Shown here: one piece after another, positions 39,523-49,611 of the stretch
Numbering within the stretch: position 1 is the first letter of the stretch
Layout of the letters: each line of letters begins with the position of its first letter
NCBI GenBank assembly: GCA_019119555.1
Contig: DWWU01000003.1
Coordinates: 24,532-88,531 of the forward strand
Source: Candidatus Fusicatenibacter intestinigallinarum
GTDB lineage: Bacteria; Bacillota; Clostridia; Lachnospirales; Lachnospiraceae
Length of the DNA: 64,000 bases
Direction of reading: 5' to 3'
Program-made: the position numbers and the translations under genes
Notes under the pieces: model-generated
The model's database searches: none
The model's input: only the letters and a program-made list of their open reading frames with translations
Told to the model about the DNA's origin: nothing

Positions 39523-41157
39523 ATGAAAAAAATCTGGAAAAGGGCGGCTGCGCTGGCAATGGCGGTTCTGACGGCGGGTTCCGTGCCGGGATGCGGGCAG
39601 GGGGACCGTCTTGCCGCCGGAGTCAACACAGACAACGCGATTGTTACATCGATGAGCACAGAGTCCGGTTCCCTGGACAGCGCGGGAGACAGCTCTCTCT
39701 GGTGGTGGTCCTATGACGATGTGTGTATGGCGCCGCTGATGGAGATGGAGGAGGACGGAAGCTGGAACTATATTCTGGCGGAGAGCGTTGACGTCAGCGA
39801 CGATATGACCCGCTATACCGTACATATCCGGGAGGAAGCAAAGTGGAACAACGGCGACGATGTGACCAGCGCAGATTTCCTGAACACAATCACCAGGGCG
39901 CTGGATCCGGAGTGCCAGAGCGGATACTCCTCGATGCTTTTTGTCATACAGGGGGCACAGGAAATGTACAACGGTGAGGGCGACGTGAGCGGGCTGGGAG
40001 TCACCTGTCCGGACGACAAGACCATCGTCTTTGATCTGACAGGTCCGTGTACCTATTTTGAACAGCTGTTTGTGCTTCCGGTCTATATGCCGACCCACCG
40101 TGAACTGCAGACGGAGACCAACGGCGACTGGGCGATGGGAAACGATATGGATGCGCTGGTGAGCTGCGGCCCCTATTATCTGGCGGAGTATGTACCGAAC
40201 CAGTACTGTCTGTATAAAAAGAACGAATCCTATGTGCAGGCGGACCGGATCACCACGGAGACGGTCCAGAAGATTGTCATGGACGATACCCAGTCCATCA
40301 TCAACGCGTATCGCGCGGGAGATCTGAATTTTATCACCGCCGACGATATTGTCATGGACAAATACGCGGGCAGCGACGAGCTGCAGGTGTGGCCGTCGAT
40401 TACCAGCTATTACGTACTTTTCAATATGGAAGAAGCGCCTTTCGACGATGTGCGCATCCGTCAGGCGTTCACCCTGGCGGTGAATCGGGAGGAGGTTGCG
40501 CAGGCCTGCGGTTCTTCCTTTGAGGGAAGCGGATTTTTCGTCGCGAAACACCTGCTGTCCTCGGCCAGCGGCGAAGACTGGTCGGACGAGGCGGGAGAGG
40601 ATCCGGTTACCTTTGATCCGGAGCGGGCCAGAGAGCTTCTGGCGGAGGCAGGATATCCGGACGGAGAAGGGTTCCCGCAGGTGACCTACAAATATCCGAG
40701 CCTGCAGATCGACAGCGATATCGCGCAGGCGCTTCAGGCCCAGTGGAAAGAGAATCTGGGGATCGAGGTGGAACTTCAGGCCCAGGAGCAGCAGGTCAAT
40801 ATTTCCACAAGACGGTCGGGAGATTACCAGCTGTGCCGGATGCGCTGGACCGCGGACTTCGCGGATCCCTACACATTTCTGTCCATGTACCGGACAGGGG
40901 ATTCCTATAATGACAACAACACCAGCTGTGAAGAATTTGACACCCTCATGGCGCAGGCTGGAGAAGAGTCGAATCCGACGGAACGGTTCCGCCTGATGCA
41001 TGAAGCGGAGAAGATTCTTCTCAGTGACTACTGCTTCGGAGTTCCGGTGCTGAATTCTTCAAATATTTATCTGGTGGATGAGCACATCACAAATTTCGAG
41101 CTGGATCCGGCCAGAAATGTGATCCGGACAAAATATCTGAAATTCACACCCGACTGA
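39523..41157 (+). CDS. Peptide ABC transporter substrate-binding lipoprotein (OppA/SBP family 5)
   Basis: Lipobox-like GSVPGC; YTVHIREEAKWNNGDDVTSADFLNTITRALDP. Confidence 0.92.
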   Translation: MKKIWKRAAALAMAVLTAGSVPGCGQGDRLAAGVNTDNAIVTSMSTESGSLDSAGDSSLWWWSYDDVCMAPLMEMEEDGSWNYILAESVDVSDDMTRYTVHIREEAKWNNGDDVTSADFLNTITRALDPECQSGYSSMLFVIQGAQEMYNGEGDVSGLGVTCPDDKTIVFDLTGPCTYFEQLFVLPVYMPTHRELQTETNGDWAMGNDMDALVSCGPYYLAEYVPNQYCLYKKNESYVQADRITTETVQKIVMDDTQSIINAYRAGDLNFITADDIVMDKYAGSDELQVWPSITSYYVLFNMEEAPFDDVRIRQAFTLAVNREEVAQACGSSFEGSGFFVAKHLLSSASGEDWSDEAGEDPVTFDPERARELLAEAGYPDGEGFPQVTYKYPSLQIDSDIAQALQAQWKENLGIEVELQAQEQQVNISTRRSGDYQLCRMRWTADFADPYTFLSMYRTGDSYNDNNTSCEEFDTLMAQAGEESNPTERFRLMHEAEKILLSDYCFGVPVLNSSNIYLVDEHITNFELDPARNVIRTKYLKFTPD

Positions 41158-41185
41158 ATAAATAAGTTTCAAGGAGGAAATGAAA

Positions 41186-42271
41186 ATGGAAGTAAGCAAA
41201 CTGATCAGCAAATCACTGCAGGAGATGCCCGCAAGCAGACGCCAGAGGGCTCTGGCGAAGACAGATCTGTCGAAACTGATCCATATGGGGCTCAACGAGA
41301 ACAATTATGGGATGTCTCCGAAAGCAAAAAAGGCGCTGGAGGAATCTTATGCCGGCGCGCATTATTACCCTGATTTTATGGCTGTGGAGCTGAAACAGAC
41401 CATCGCCGACTTTTACAGACTGGAGCCGGAGAATGTTCTCACCGGTTCCGGCTCCAGCGCGATGATCGATATGCTGGGACTGACATTCCTGGATCCCGGT
41501 GACGAGGTGCTGCTTGGAGGTCCCAGCTACGGGGCATTTCAGGATATGGCCTGGCTGAACAGCGGAAGACCGGTGGAGGTTCCCTGCACGGAGGAGCAGA
41601 AATACGACCTGAAGAGTATGCTGGAGCATGTGAACGAAAAGACCAAGATGGTGATCATCTGCAATCCCAACAATCCTACCGGCACCTACCTTCCGCTTCC
41701 GGAGCTGGAGGCTTTTGTCGAGGCCCTGCCGGACCATGTGCTTGCGGTCTTTGACGAGGCCTACATGGAATTTGCGACAAAGCCGGACTGCCGGAGCATG
41801 ATGGATTACATGAAATCACATCCGGAGAAGCCGGTTCTGATTCTGAGAACCTTTTCAAAATATTACGCCATGGCTGGTCTGCGTGTCGGCTACGCGCTGG
41901 GATCCGCGGATCTGATTCAGGCGATGCGGAAATGTTCCGCTTCCTGGAACCTGAACGTCTGCGCGCAGAAGGCTGCGGTGGCCGCCATCGGCGATCAGGA
42001 ATACTATCTGGCACAGAAAGAAAAGATCGTGACCGGCCGGGAATATCTGGAAGAAGAAATGAGAAAGCTGGGATGCAGAGTCTATGAATCCCAGTCCAAC
42101 TTCATCTGGTTCGACGCCGGAATGGACGCAGCTCTGCTCCAGGAAAAAATGGCAGAGAAAGGAATCCGGATCGGAGCCTTCGCCATGAGCCGCGTCTCCG
42201 TAGGAACCATAGAGGAATGCAAACTCTTCATCCGCTATCTGGCGGAAATCCTGAAAGAAGCACGCGGCTGA
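41186..42271 (+). CDS. Histidinol-phosphate aminotransferase-like PLP enzyme
   Basis: NENNYGMSPKAKKALEE...GSGSSAMIDMLGLTFLDPGDEVLLGGPSYGAF...CNPNNPTGTYLP...RTFSKYYAMAGLRVGYALG. Confidence 0.88.
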   Translation: MEVSKLISKSLQEMPASRRQRALAKTDLSKLIHMGLNENNYGMSPKAKKALEESYAGAHYYPDFMAVELKQTIADFYRLEPENVLTGSGSSAMIDMLGLTFLDPGDEVLLGGPSYGAFQDMAWLNSGRPVEVPCTEEQKYDLKSMLEHVNEKTKMVIICNPNNPTGTYLPLPELEAFVEALPDHVLAVFDEAYMEFATKPDCRSMMDYMKSHPEKPVLILRTFSKYYAMAGLRVGYALGSADLIQAMRKCSASWNLNVCAQKAAVAAIGDQEYYLAQKEKIVTGREYLEEEMRKLGCRVYESQSNFIWFDAGMDAALLQEKMAEKGIRIGAFAMSRVSVGTIEECKLFIRYLAEILKEARG

Positions 42272-42276
42272 CTTCT

Positions 42277-42304
42277 GTAACCGTTCAGCCAGCTGAACGG
42301 TTAC
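42277..42304. repeat. Family-1 palindrome (consensus copy)
   Basis: GTAACCGTTCAGCCAGCTGAACGGTTAC, 13-bp perfect arms. Confidence 0.92.
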
Positions 42305-42339
42305 AGTATCTTCCCCGCCTCACCCGCCAGAGAAGCCCA

Positions 42340-42573
42340 GGAAACCACGGGACGGCGGGTGGCAGGGCAGGAGAATTTCAGAGATTCCGTGCTTGCGACT
42401 GCGGGCGAACAGAACAGGGCGAATTGTCCGGGGGACAGGTGGAAGAAATGCTCCGCGCAGAAAGACCTGCATGCACCTGTACAACGGACCATTCGCCCTG
42501 TTCTGTCCGAACGCCGGAGTGAGCACGGAATCTGAAATTCCTCCGCCTTGCCGCCCGCCGTCCCGCGGTTTCC
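42340..42573. repeat. 234-bp long imperfect inverted repeat (giant hairpin)
   Basis: Left arm 42340-42430 matches reverse complement of 42485-42573; inner ACAGGTG/CACCTGT pairs about the same axis. Confidence 0.9.
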
Positions 42574-42609
42574 GTCCGCCCTCCTAATAAAATCTTAAGT
42601 TTTTCCTTC

Positions 42610-42638
42610 TTGACAAAATGCGGAAACGCGATTATGAT
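42610..42638 (+). promoter_or_regulatory. Consensus sigma-A promoter for the T-box/valS transcript
   Basis: TTGACA-17 nt-TATGAT. Confidence 0.82.
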
Positions 42639-42644
42639 AAGAGC

Positions 42645-42992
42645 AACCTGAACAGAAAAAAGGTAATGAGAAAGAGGAGTACATGAAGAACCCCGAAAGA
42701 GAGGATGGTTCACCGGCTGAAAGGCCGTCCAGGGAAGTGGTCATGGAAGGTAGCTTTTGAACCGGGGGATTGAAAGGCAGCGATAGCAAGTGGTTGTGCA
42801 AAGTAGGTTCCCACGCCTTGTCAGCGTTAAAAGACCGGAAGGTTCGCGCCGCAGAACGTTCAGTGAAGACCGAAAGAACGATGCCCGGAACAGAAAACGG
42901 ACGGCGCCGACAGATTCCATGAAGAGAAAAAACAAGGTGGTACCGCGGATGAAATTCGCCCTTTGCACAACAGCTGTGCAAAGGGTTTTTTT
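42645..42992 (+). ncRNA. T-box leader upstream of valS
   Basis: T-box AACAAGGTGGTACCGCG (42931-42947) followed by terminator CCCTTTGCACAacaGCTGTGCAAAGGG-T7. Confidence 0.93.
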
Positions 42993-43034
42993 ATTCCCTT
43001 TCTTTTCGCGGCCGCCCGGATCAAGGAGGAAAAC

Positions 43035-45689
43035 ATGAGTAAGGAACTTGCAAAAACCTACGACCCGAAGGGGATCGAGGACAGACTGTATCAGAAATGG
43101 ATGGACAAAGGATACTTTCACGCCGAAGTAAATCCGAACAAGAAACCGTTTACGATTATGATGCCGCCGCCGAACGTAACCGGACAGCTTCATATGGGTC
43201 ACGCGCTGGACAATACGATGCAGGATATTCTGATCCGGTTCAAGCGGATGCAGGGTTACGAAGCACTGTGGCAGCCGGGAACCGATCATGCGGCGATTGC
43301 GACGGAAGTAAAGGTAACGGAGATGCTGAAGGAAAAAGGCATCGACAAGGATGAGATTGGCCGTGAGGAATTCCTGAGATACTGCTGGGAATGGAAAAAA
43401 GAGTACGGCGGACGGATCAACGATCAGCTGAAGAAGCTCGGTTCCTCCGCAGACTGGGACAGAGAGCGGTTTACGATGGATGAGGGCTGTTCCGAAGCAG
43501 TGGAAGAAGTATTCTGCCGTCTGTATGAGAAAGGCTGGATTTACAAAGGAAGCCGTATCATCAACTGGTGCCCGGTGTGTCAGACTTCCATCTCCGACGC
43601 TGAGGTAGAACATGAGGAGCAGGCGGGCCACTTCTGGCATATCCGTTATCCGATCGTTGGAGAAGAGGGAAAGTATGTGGAAATTGCCACCACCCGGCCG
43701 GAAACTCTGCTGGGAGATACCGCCGTTGCGGTAAATCCGGACGATGAGCGGTATCAGGATCTGATCGGAAAAATGCTGAAGCTTCCGCTGACCGACCGTG
43801 AAATTCCGGTAATCGCCGACGCCTATGTGGACAAAGAGTTCGGAACCGGATGCGTAAAGATCACGCCGGCGCACGACCCCAACGATTTTGAGGTGGGAAA
43901 ACGCCATAACCTGCCGGAGATTAACATTATGAACGACGACGCGACCATGAACGACAAGTGCGGAAAGTACGCGGGCATGGACCGCTATGGGGCGAGGAAA
44001 GCCATGGTTGCGGATCTTGAGGCGCAGGGGCTTCTCGTAAAGGTTGAGGACCATGTTCACAATGTAGGAACCCACGACCGCTGCGGAACAACGATCGAGC
44101 CGATGGTAAAGCCCCAGTGGTTTGTAAAGATGGCCGATATGGCGAAACCGGCCATTGAAGCGGTAAAGAACGGGGAAACCACCTTCGTTCCGAAGAGCTT
44201 TGAAAAGACGTATTTCCACTGGCTGGAGAATATCCGCAACTGGTGTATTTCCAGGCAGCTGTGGTGGGGACACAGAATTCCTGCGTATACCTGCAGCGAA
44301 TGCGGAGAGATTACCGTACACAAGGGCGGCGCGCCGGAGAAATGCCCGAAATGCGGAGGCACGCACTTCGCACAGGATCCGGATACGCTGGACACCTGGT
44401 TCAGTTCGGCCCTGTGGCCGTTTTCCACTCTGGGATGGCCGGAGAAAACGCCGGAACTGGAATATTTTTATCCGACAGACGTACTGGTAACCGGATATGA
44501 CATTATTCCGTTCTGGGTAATGCGTATGATGTTCTCCGCTCTGGAGCAGACCGGAAAGGTTCCGTTCCACCACGTACTGATTCATGGGCTTGTGAGAGAT
44601 TCCCAGGGAAGAAAGATGAGCAAATCCCTCGGAAACGGCATTGATCCGCTGGAGGTGATTGACAAGTACGGCGCCGATGCGCTGCGTCTGACGCTGATGA
44701 CCGGAAATGCTCCGGGCAATGATATGCGTTTCTACTGGGAGCGTGTGGAAGCCAGCCGGAACTTTGCCAACAAGGTATGGAATGCGTCCAGGTTCATCAT
44801 GATGAATCTGGAGAAAGCGGAGGTTCCGTCCGCAATGCCGGAGGAACTTCTGACCATCGCGGACAAGTGGATCCTGTCCAGAGTCAACGACCTGGCGGTT
44901 CAGGTAACGGAAAATCTGGATAAATATGAGCTTGGAATCGCGGTACAGAAGGTTTATGATTTCATCTGGGAAGAGTTCTGCGACTGGTATATCGAGATGG
45001 TAAAACCGAGACTGTACAGTGCGGGCGACGAGACGAAGGGAGCGGCTCTGTGGACTCTGAAAACCGTTCTGGGCAATGCGCTGAAGCTTCTTCATCCGTA
45101 TATGCCGTTCATCACAGAGGAGATCTACTGCACGCTGAATCCGGAGGAGGATACGATCATGACTGCATCCTGGCCGGCATTTGACGAGGCGTGGAGCTTC
45201 CCGAAGGAGGAAGCAGACGTTGAGATGATGAAGGAAGCAGTGCGCAGCATCCGTGCGGTACGCACCGAGCTTCAGGTTCCGCCGTCAAAGAAAGCAAGCG
45301 TTTATGTGGTAAGCGCCGACGATGCGGTATGCGAAACCTTCCGCAGCGGAAGTGTGTTCTTTGCAACTCTGGCATCGGCCAATGAGGTTTATGTTCAGAA
45401 GGATAAGGAAGGCATCGCTGACGACGCTGTTTCCGCAGTGATTCCGCAGGCAGCCATCTATATCCCGTTTGCGGAACTGGTGGATCTTGAGAAAGAGATC
45501 GAACGTCTGAAGAAAGAGGAGGAACGTCTGAAAAAAGAAATTGCCCGCTCCAACGGTATGCTCGGAAATCCGAATTTTGTTCAGAAGGCGCCTGAGGCGA
45601 AAGTACAGGCGGAGAGAGAAAAGCTTGCGGATTATGAGCAGATGATGGAGCAGGTTCGCACAAGATTGGAGCAGCTTTCTGAGAAATGA
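43035..45689 (+). CDS. valS: Valine--tRNA ligase
   Basis: [28 protein letters not shown]...[31 protein letters not shown]...[22 protein letters not shown]. Confidence 0.97.
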   Translation: MSKELAKTYDPKGIEDRLYQKWMDKGYFHAEVNPNKKPFTIMMPPPNVTGQLHMGHALDNTMQDILIRFKRMQGYEALWQPGTDHAAIATEVKVTEMLKEKGIDKDEIGREEFLRYCWEWKKEYGGRINDQLKKLGSSADWDRERFTMDEGCSEAVEEVFCRLYEKGWIYKGSRIINWCPVCQTSISDAEVEHEEQAGHFWHIRYPIVGEEGKYVEIATTRPETLLGDTAVAVNPDDERYQDLIGKMLKLPLTDREIPVIADAYVDKEFGTGCVKITPAHDPNDFEVGKRHNLPEINIMNDDATMNDKCGKYAGMDRYGARKAMVADLEAQGLLVKVEDHVHNVGTHDRCGTTIEPMVKPQWFVKMADMAKPAIEAVKNGETTFVPKSFEKTYFHWLENIRNWCISRQLWWGHRIPAYTCSECGEITVHKGGAPEKCPKCGGTHFAQDPDTLDTWFSSALWPFSTLGWPEKTPELEYFYPTDVLVTGYDIIPFWVMRMMFSALEQTGKVPFHHVLIHGLVRDSQGRKMSKSLGNGIDPLEVIDKYGADALRLTLMTGNAPGNDMRFYWERVEASRNFANKVWNASRFIMMNLEKAEVPSAMPEELLTIADKWILSRVNDLAVQVTENLDKYELGIAVQKVYDFIWEEFCDWYIEMVKPRLYSAGDETKGAALWTLKTVLGNALKLLHPYMPFITEEIYCTLNPEEDTIMTASWPAFDEAWSFPKEEADVEMMKEAVRSIRAVRTELQVPPSKKASVYVVSADDAVCETFRSGSVFFATLASANEVYVQKDKEGIADDAVSAVIPQAAIYIPFAELVDLEKEIERLKKEEERLKKEIARSNGMLGNPNFVQKAPEAKVQAEREKLADYEQMMEQVRTRLEQLSEK

Positions 45690-47944
45690 AGAATTTAAAG
45701 GAAATCATAAAGAAAGGCGCCGGCAGACTTCGGAGGCAGAAGCCGGAAAAGGTGAGAAAGGAGCTGAGTCCCGCCTGCGCGAAGGCGCTGAAAATCTGTA
45801 ATTTTCTGTCGCTGCCGCTTCAGGCGGTGGGATGCTGCCTTCTGTACTTTGTCATTGAAATGCTTTCCCGCCGATCGGCCGTACAGGCCTGGACGTTTAT
45901 GACGGAGAAGCCGCTGGTCTTTCTGTACAATGCATTTTTGATATTTACGACATTTCTGGTTGTTTACCTGTTTCGGAGAAGAATGCTGGTACGTCTGATT
46001 ATGACGTTTTTCTGGCTTCTGCTCGGTGTGATCAACTGCGTGATCCTGTCCAACAGGGTCACGCCGTTTACCGGGCCGGATCTGAAGAATCTCAGCGACG
46101 GCGCGACGGTGGTGACGAAATATATGTCCGGGGGCACGGTGGTTCTGGCTTTTTCGGCCATTGCCGTGGTGCTTCTGTTCCTGGTATGGTTCTGGTTTAA
46201 GGGGCCGAAGTACAGGGGAAAAATCCGCTGGTATGTGAACATTCCGGCGATTATCATCGGCGTGCTTCTGTTTGCCGGCGTCACGAATCTGGCGCTGGAA
46301 CGACGGGTGCTTTCCAGCTATTTTGTAAATATCGCGTTTGCCTATGAGGATTACGGTTATCCTTACTGTCTGGCGGTAACGTTGTTTGAGACGGGGATCA
46401 GCGAGCCCAACGGGTATTCCGAGGAGCTTGTGGATCAGATTGAGGAAAGCGAGGGAGAACCGGAGGAGAACGATTCGGTGATGCCGAACATCATTTTCCT
46501 TCAGCTGGAATCTTTCTTTGATCCCGCCACCGTGACGTATCTGAATCTGTCCGAAGATCCGATTCCCACGTTTCATCAGCTGATGGAAGAGTATTCCTCC
46601 GGATGGTACCGGGTTCCGGTGGTTGGAGCGGGGACCGCAAACACAGAGTTTGAGACGATCACGGGAATGAGCCTGCGCTATTTCGGGCCGGGCGAGTACC
46701 CGTACAAGTCGGTGCTGCAGGAGGAGACCTGTGAGAGCGCGCCGTATGTCCTGAAGGATCTGGGATATTCCACCCATGCGATTCATAACAACGAGGCCAA
46801 TTTCTATGCCAGAAGAACTGTCTTCTCAAGGCTTGGATTTGATACGTTTACCTCGGAAGAGTACATGCCGGATATTTCAGATACGACGCCCACCGGATGG
46901 GTCAAGGATTATATTCTGACGGATGAGATCATAAAGGCGCTGGATTCCACGCCGGATCAGCCGGATTACGTCTATACGATTTCCGTGCAGGGACACGGAG
47001 ATTATCAGAATGAGCCTGTGCTGGAAGACCCGAAGATTACGGTCACAGGAGCCGAGGACAAGGCGAAAAACAATTATGCATGGGAGTACTACGTCAATGA
47101 AATCAATGAGATGGATCAGTTTATCAAAGAGCTGACCGACCGCCTGGCGGAGTACGATGAGCCGACGGTGCTGGTGATGTACGGCGATCATCTTCCGACG
47201 ATGGATCTGGAGATGGAGGATCTGACCAACAAATACCTGTATCAGACTCAGTATGTGATCTGGGACAATATGGGGCTGGAGAAAAAGGATATGAATCTTT
47301 CTTCCTACCAGATTGCCGCAGAGGTGATGGACCGTGTGGGAATCCACGACGGAACGATCTTTCGCTACCACCAGACCAGAAAGAACACGAAAAATTATCA
47401 GGTGGACCTGGAGGTTCTGCAGTATGACCTGCTGTACGGAGAGAGGTATTCCTATGATCTGAACGGAGGAACTCCTTATAAGAGACTGCAGATGCAGCTG
47501 GGCGTCGTTCCGATCACGCTGACGGAAGCGAAAAATATAGGAAACAATACCTGGTATTTTTACGGAGAGAATTTTACCGCATCCAGCAGAGTGGAAGTAA
47601 ACGGGGAGATGATGAAGACGATCTTCCTGAACAACAGTACGCTGATGGTCAATGATCTGGAACTGCACGACGGAGACCAGGTGACGATTGCCCAGCAGAG
47701 CAACAGTTCGACGAAGAAGGTGCTGTCCCGCACCGATCCGTGGATCTGTCAGACCACCGTGACCCTGACTCCATCCGTCGAACCGGAAGCGGACGGAACG
47801 GAAACTCCGTCCACAGAGAATACGGCGGGAGCAGAGGCAACGGAAGCTCCGCCCGCGCAGGATGCGGCGGGAGCGAATGAAACGGAATCCCCGTCTGCGG
47901 AGAATGCGGCGGGAACAGACGGAACGGAGGCTTCCGGAACCTGA
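45686..47944 (+). CDS. LTA synthase-like sulfatase family membrane protein with C-terminal extension
   Basis: 5 N-terminal [16 protein letters not shown]...[20 protein letters not shown]...[17 protein letters not shown] overlap with valS; tandem-repeat tail. Confidence 0.88.
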   Translation: MKNLKEIIKKGAGRLRRQKPEKVRKELSPACAKALKICNFLSLPLQAVGCCLLYFVIEMLSRRSAVQAWTFMTEKPLVFLYNAFLIFTTFLVVYLFRRRMLVRLIMTFFWLLLGVINCVILSNRVTPFTGPDLKNLSDGATVVTKYMSGGTVVLAFSAIAVVLLFLVWFWFKGPKYRGKIRWYVNIPAIIIGVLLFAGVTNLALERRVLSSYFVNIAFAYEDYGYPYCLAVTLFETGISEPNGYSEELVDQIEESEGEPEENDSVMPNIIFLQLESFFDPATVTYLNLSEDPIPTFHQLMEEYSSGWYRVPVVGAGTANTEFETITGMSLRYFGPGEYPYKSVLQEETCESAPYVLKDLGYSTHAIHNNEANFYARRTVFSRLGFDTFTSEEYMPDISDTTPTGWVKDYILTDEIIKALDSTPDQPDYVYTISVQGHGDYQNEPVLEDPKITVTGAEDKAKNNYAWEYYVNEINEMDQFIKELTDRLAEYDEPTVLVMYGDHLPTMDLEMEDLTNKYLYQTQYVIWDNMGLEKKDMNLSSYQIAAEVMDRVGIHDGTIFRYHQTRKNTKNYQVDLEVLQYDLLYGERYSYDLNGGTPYKRLQMQLGVVPITLTEAKNIGNNTWYFYGENFTASSRVEVNGEMMKTIFLNNSTLMVNDLELHDGDQVTIAQQSNSSTKKVLSRTDPWICQTTVTLTPSVEPEADGTETPSTENTAGAEATEAPPAQDAAGANETESPSAENAAGTDGTEASGT
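47798..47941 (+). repeat. 42-bp tandem repeat, ~3.4 units, in LTA-synthase-like C-terminus
   Basis: acggaaactccgtccacagagaatacggcgggagcagaggca and two degenerate copies; 14-aa units [42 protein letters not shown]. Confidence 0.85.
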
Positions 47945-48125
47945 GACGCGCCCGAAAAAAATCATAATTTGCGCTCAAAATTTTCAATTTATCTATGGAC
48001 ATATTCCACCACTATTATATAATGGTAAAGTGACGGGGCGGTCAGGATCCGTGTTCCGGCGGCTGTTCAGCCGGCCATGCGACTGTGTCCCGTGTAAATA
48101 CATTAGATAAGAGTGGTGGAATTTT

Positions 48126-49490
48126 TTGAACTACGAGGAAGCGGCAGCTTATATTGAAGATATACCAAAGTTTACGGTCAAGCATCCGGTGGGGCATACC
48201 GGGAAACTGCTGGAATGCCTGGGAAATCCATCGCTGGACCGAAAGATTATCCATGTGGCAGGAACAAACGGAAAAGGGAGCGTATGCTCCTATCTGGAAT
48301 CGATGCTGCGCCTGGGCGGCAAACGTGTCGGGATGTTCACTTCCCCTCATCTGATCCGGATCAACGAGCGGTTTGTGGTCGACGGACAGGCGGTCAGCGA
48401 TGAAACCTTTCTCGCCGCCTTCGAAAAAGTGATGGAAACTGTGGGCAGGGTGGCTTCGGAGAACCGCGAGCATCCCAGCTATTTTGAGTTTCTGTTTCTG
48501 ATGGGCATGGTGATTTTCGAGGATGCGGATGTGGAATACATTATTCTGGAAACGGGGCTCGGAGGAAGGCTGGATGCCACGAATGTGACGCCGCGCCCTC
48601 TGGCCTGCACAATCACATCCATCAGCCGGGACCACACGGAATATCTCGGCGAGACAATCCCCGAGATTGCTGCGGAAAAGGCCGGGATTATCAAGCCGGG
48701 CGTTCCGGTGATCTATGATGGGCAGAACGGGGAGGCGGCAGAGGTGATCCGCCGGAGAGCAGAAGAGCTGGGAAGCCCGTATTTTGAGCTGCGCCCCTCC
48801 ATGTATCGGAGGGAGACCGTCAGTCGGGAAGGGATTTCCTTTGTGTTCGAGCCCGACAAAGGAGTGCCGGTGCGGCTGAAAATTCCGTATATTGCGGATT
48901 ATCAGATGATGAATGCCAGCCTGGCGTATTTTACGATGGAGTGTCTGAAGGACGTCCATGGAATCCCGGAAGAGATTCTGGTGCGGGGAATCGAAGAGGC
49001 GCACTGGCCCTGCCGTATGGAGACCGTGCTGCCGGGAGTGATTATCGACGGCGCCCATAATGAGGACGGTATCGCTCAGTTTATACGGACGGCGGCGCAT
49101 TTTGCGGAGGAACAGGAGATTACGATTCTGTTTTCGGCAGTGAGAGATAAAAAGTATGAGGAGATGATCCATGAGATCTGCGAGGGAATCCGGCCGGCGC
49201 GAGTGGTCGCCACGCAGATCGGAGGAAGCCGCGAAGTGCCTGCACAGGTGCTGGCGGAGGATTTCCGGAAGGCAGGATGCCGGGAAGTATACGCGCAGGC
49301 GGATGTGGCCGGGGCATTTGAACAGGCATATGAGATGAAAGGGGATGGGATGCTGTTCTGTGTAGGTTCGCTGTATCTGGCCGGAGAGCTGAAAGACTAT
49401 ATCGGCAGAAGACAGCGCGGGCCGGGTGCGAGTGGAAGAGCAAAGGAGGAAAAACATGCTCAATTACGAGGAAGAACTGAAGAAATTTAA
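48126..49490 (+). CDS. folC: Bifunctional folylpolyglutamate/dihydrofolate synthase
   Basis: HVAGTNGKGSVCSYLESMLRLGGKRVGMFTSPHLIRINERF...ETGLGGRLDATN...IIDGAHNEDGI; TTG start. Confidence 0.95.
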   Translation: MNYEEAAAYIEDIPKFTVKHPVGHTGKLLECLGNPSLDRKIIHVAGTNGKGSVCSYLESMLRLGGKRVGMFTSPHLIRINERFVVDGQAVSDETFLAAFEKVMETVGRVASENREHPSYFEFLFLMGMVIFEDADVEYIILETGLGGRLDATNVTPRPLACTITSISRDHTEYLGETIPEIAAEKAGIIKPGVPVIYDGQNGEAAEVIRRRAEELGSPYFELRPSMYRRETVSREGISFVFEPDKGVPVRLKIPYIADYQMMNASLAYFTMECLKDVHGIPEEILVRGIEEAHWPCRMETVLPGVIIDGAHNEDGIAQFIRTAAHFAEEQEITILFSAVRDKKYEEMIHEICEGIRPARVVATQIGGSREVPAQVLAEDFRKAGCREVYAQADVAGAFEQAYEMKGDGMLFCVGSLYLAGELKDYIGRRQRGPGASGRAKEEKHAQLRGRTEEI

Positions 49491-49608
49491 GCCATGTCTC
49501 GATGTGGACGAGGTGGAGAATGCCATCTACAGCCGCGATCTGACAGATGTCATAGATATCCTGAAGGAAATGATGAAAACCGAGCAGGAAGCAGAGAAGG
49601 AAGAGTAA
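49456..49608 (+). CDS. Small acidic protein, 50 aa, overlapping folC 3' end
   Basis: MLNYEEELKKFKPCLDVDEVENAIYSRDLTDVIDILKEMMKTEQEAEKEE*; RBS AAAGGAGG. Confidence 0.7.
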   Translation: MLNYEEELKKFKPCLDVDEVENAIYSRDLTDVIDILKEMMKTEQEAEKEE

Positions 49609-49611
49609 GGT

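Noticed and set aside
42217-42713. Five short overlapping ORFs on both strands before valS
   Set aside because: They are translations of the two arms of the 234-bp inverted repeat (similar peptides ALFC...STES in both directions), not genes.
42741-45095. 784-aa ORF antisense to valS and its T-box
   Set aside because: Shadow ORF; sense strand encodes unmistakable ValRS.
48050-48080. Possible family-1 copy (ccggcggctgttcagccggcc) upstream of folC
   Set aside because: Lacks the GTAAC/GTTAC ends and correct spacing; only a small GC hairpin.
48003-48122. 11-bp perfect inverted repeat ATTCCACCACT/AGTGGTGGAAT flanking the folC leader
   Set aside because: About 98 nt apart; a match of this length and spacing is expected about once by chance in a window of this size, so unsupported without conservation.
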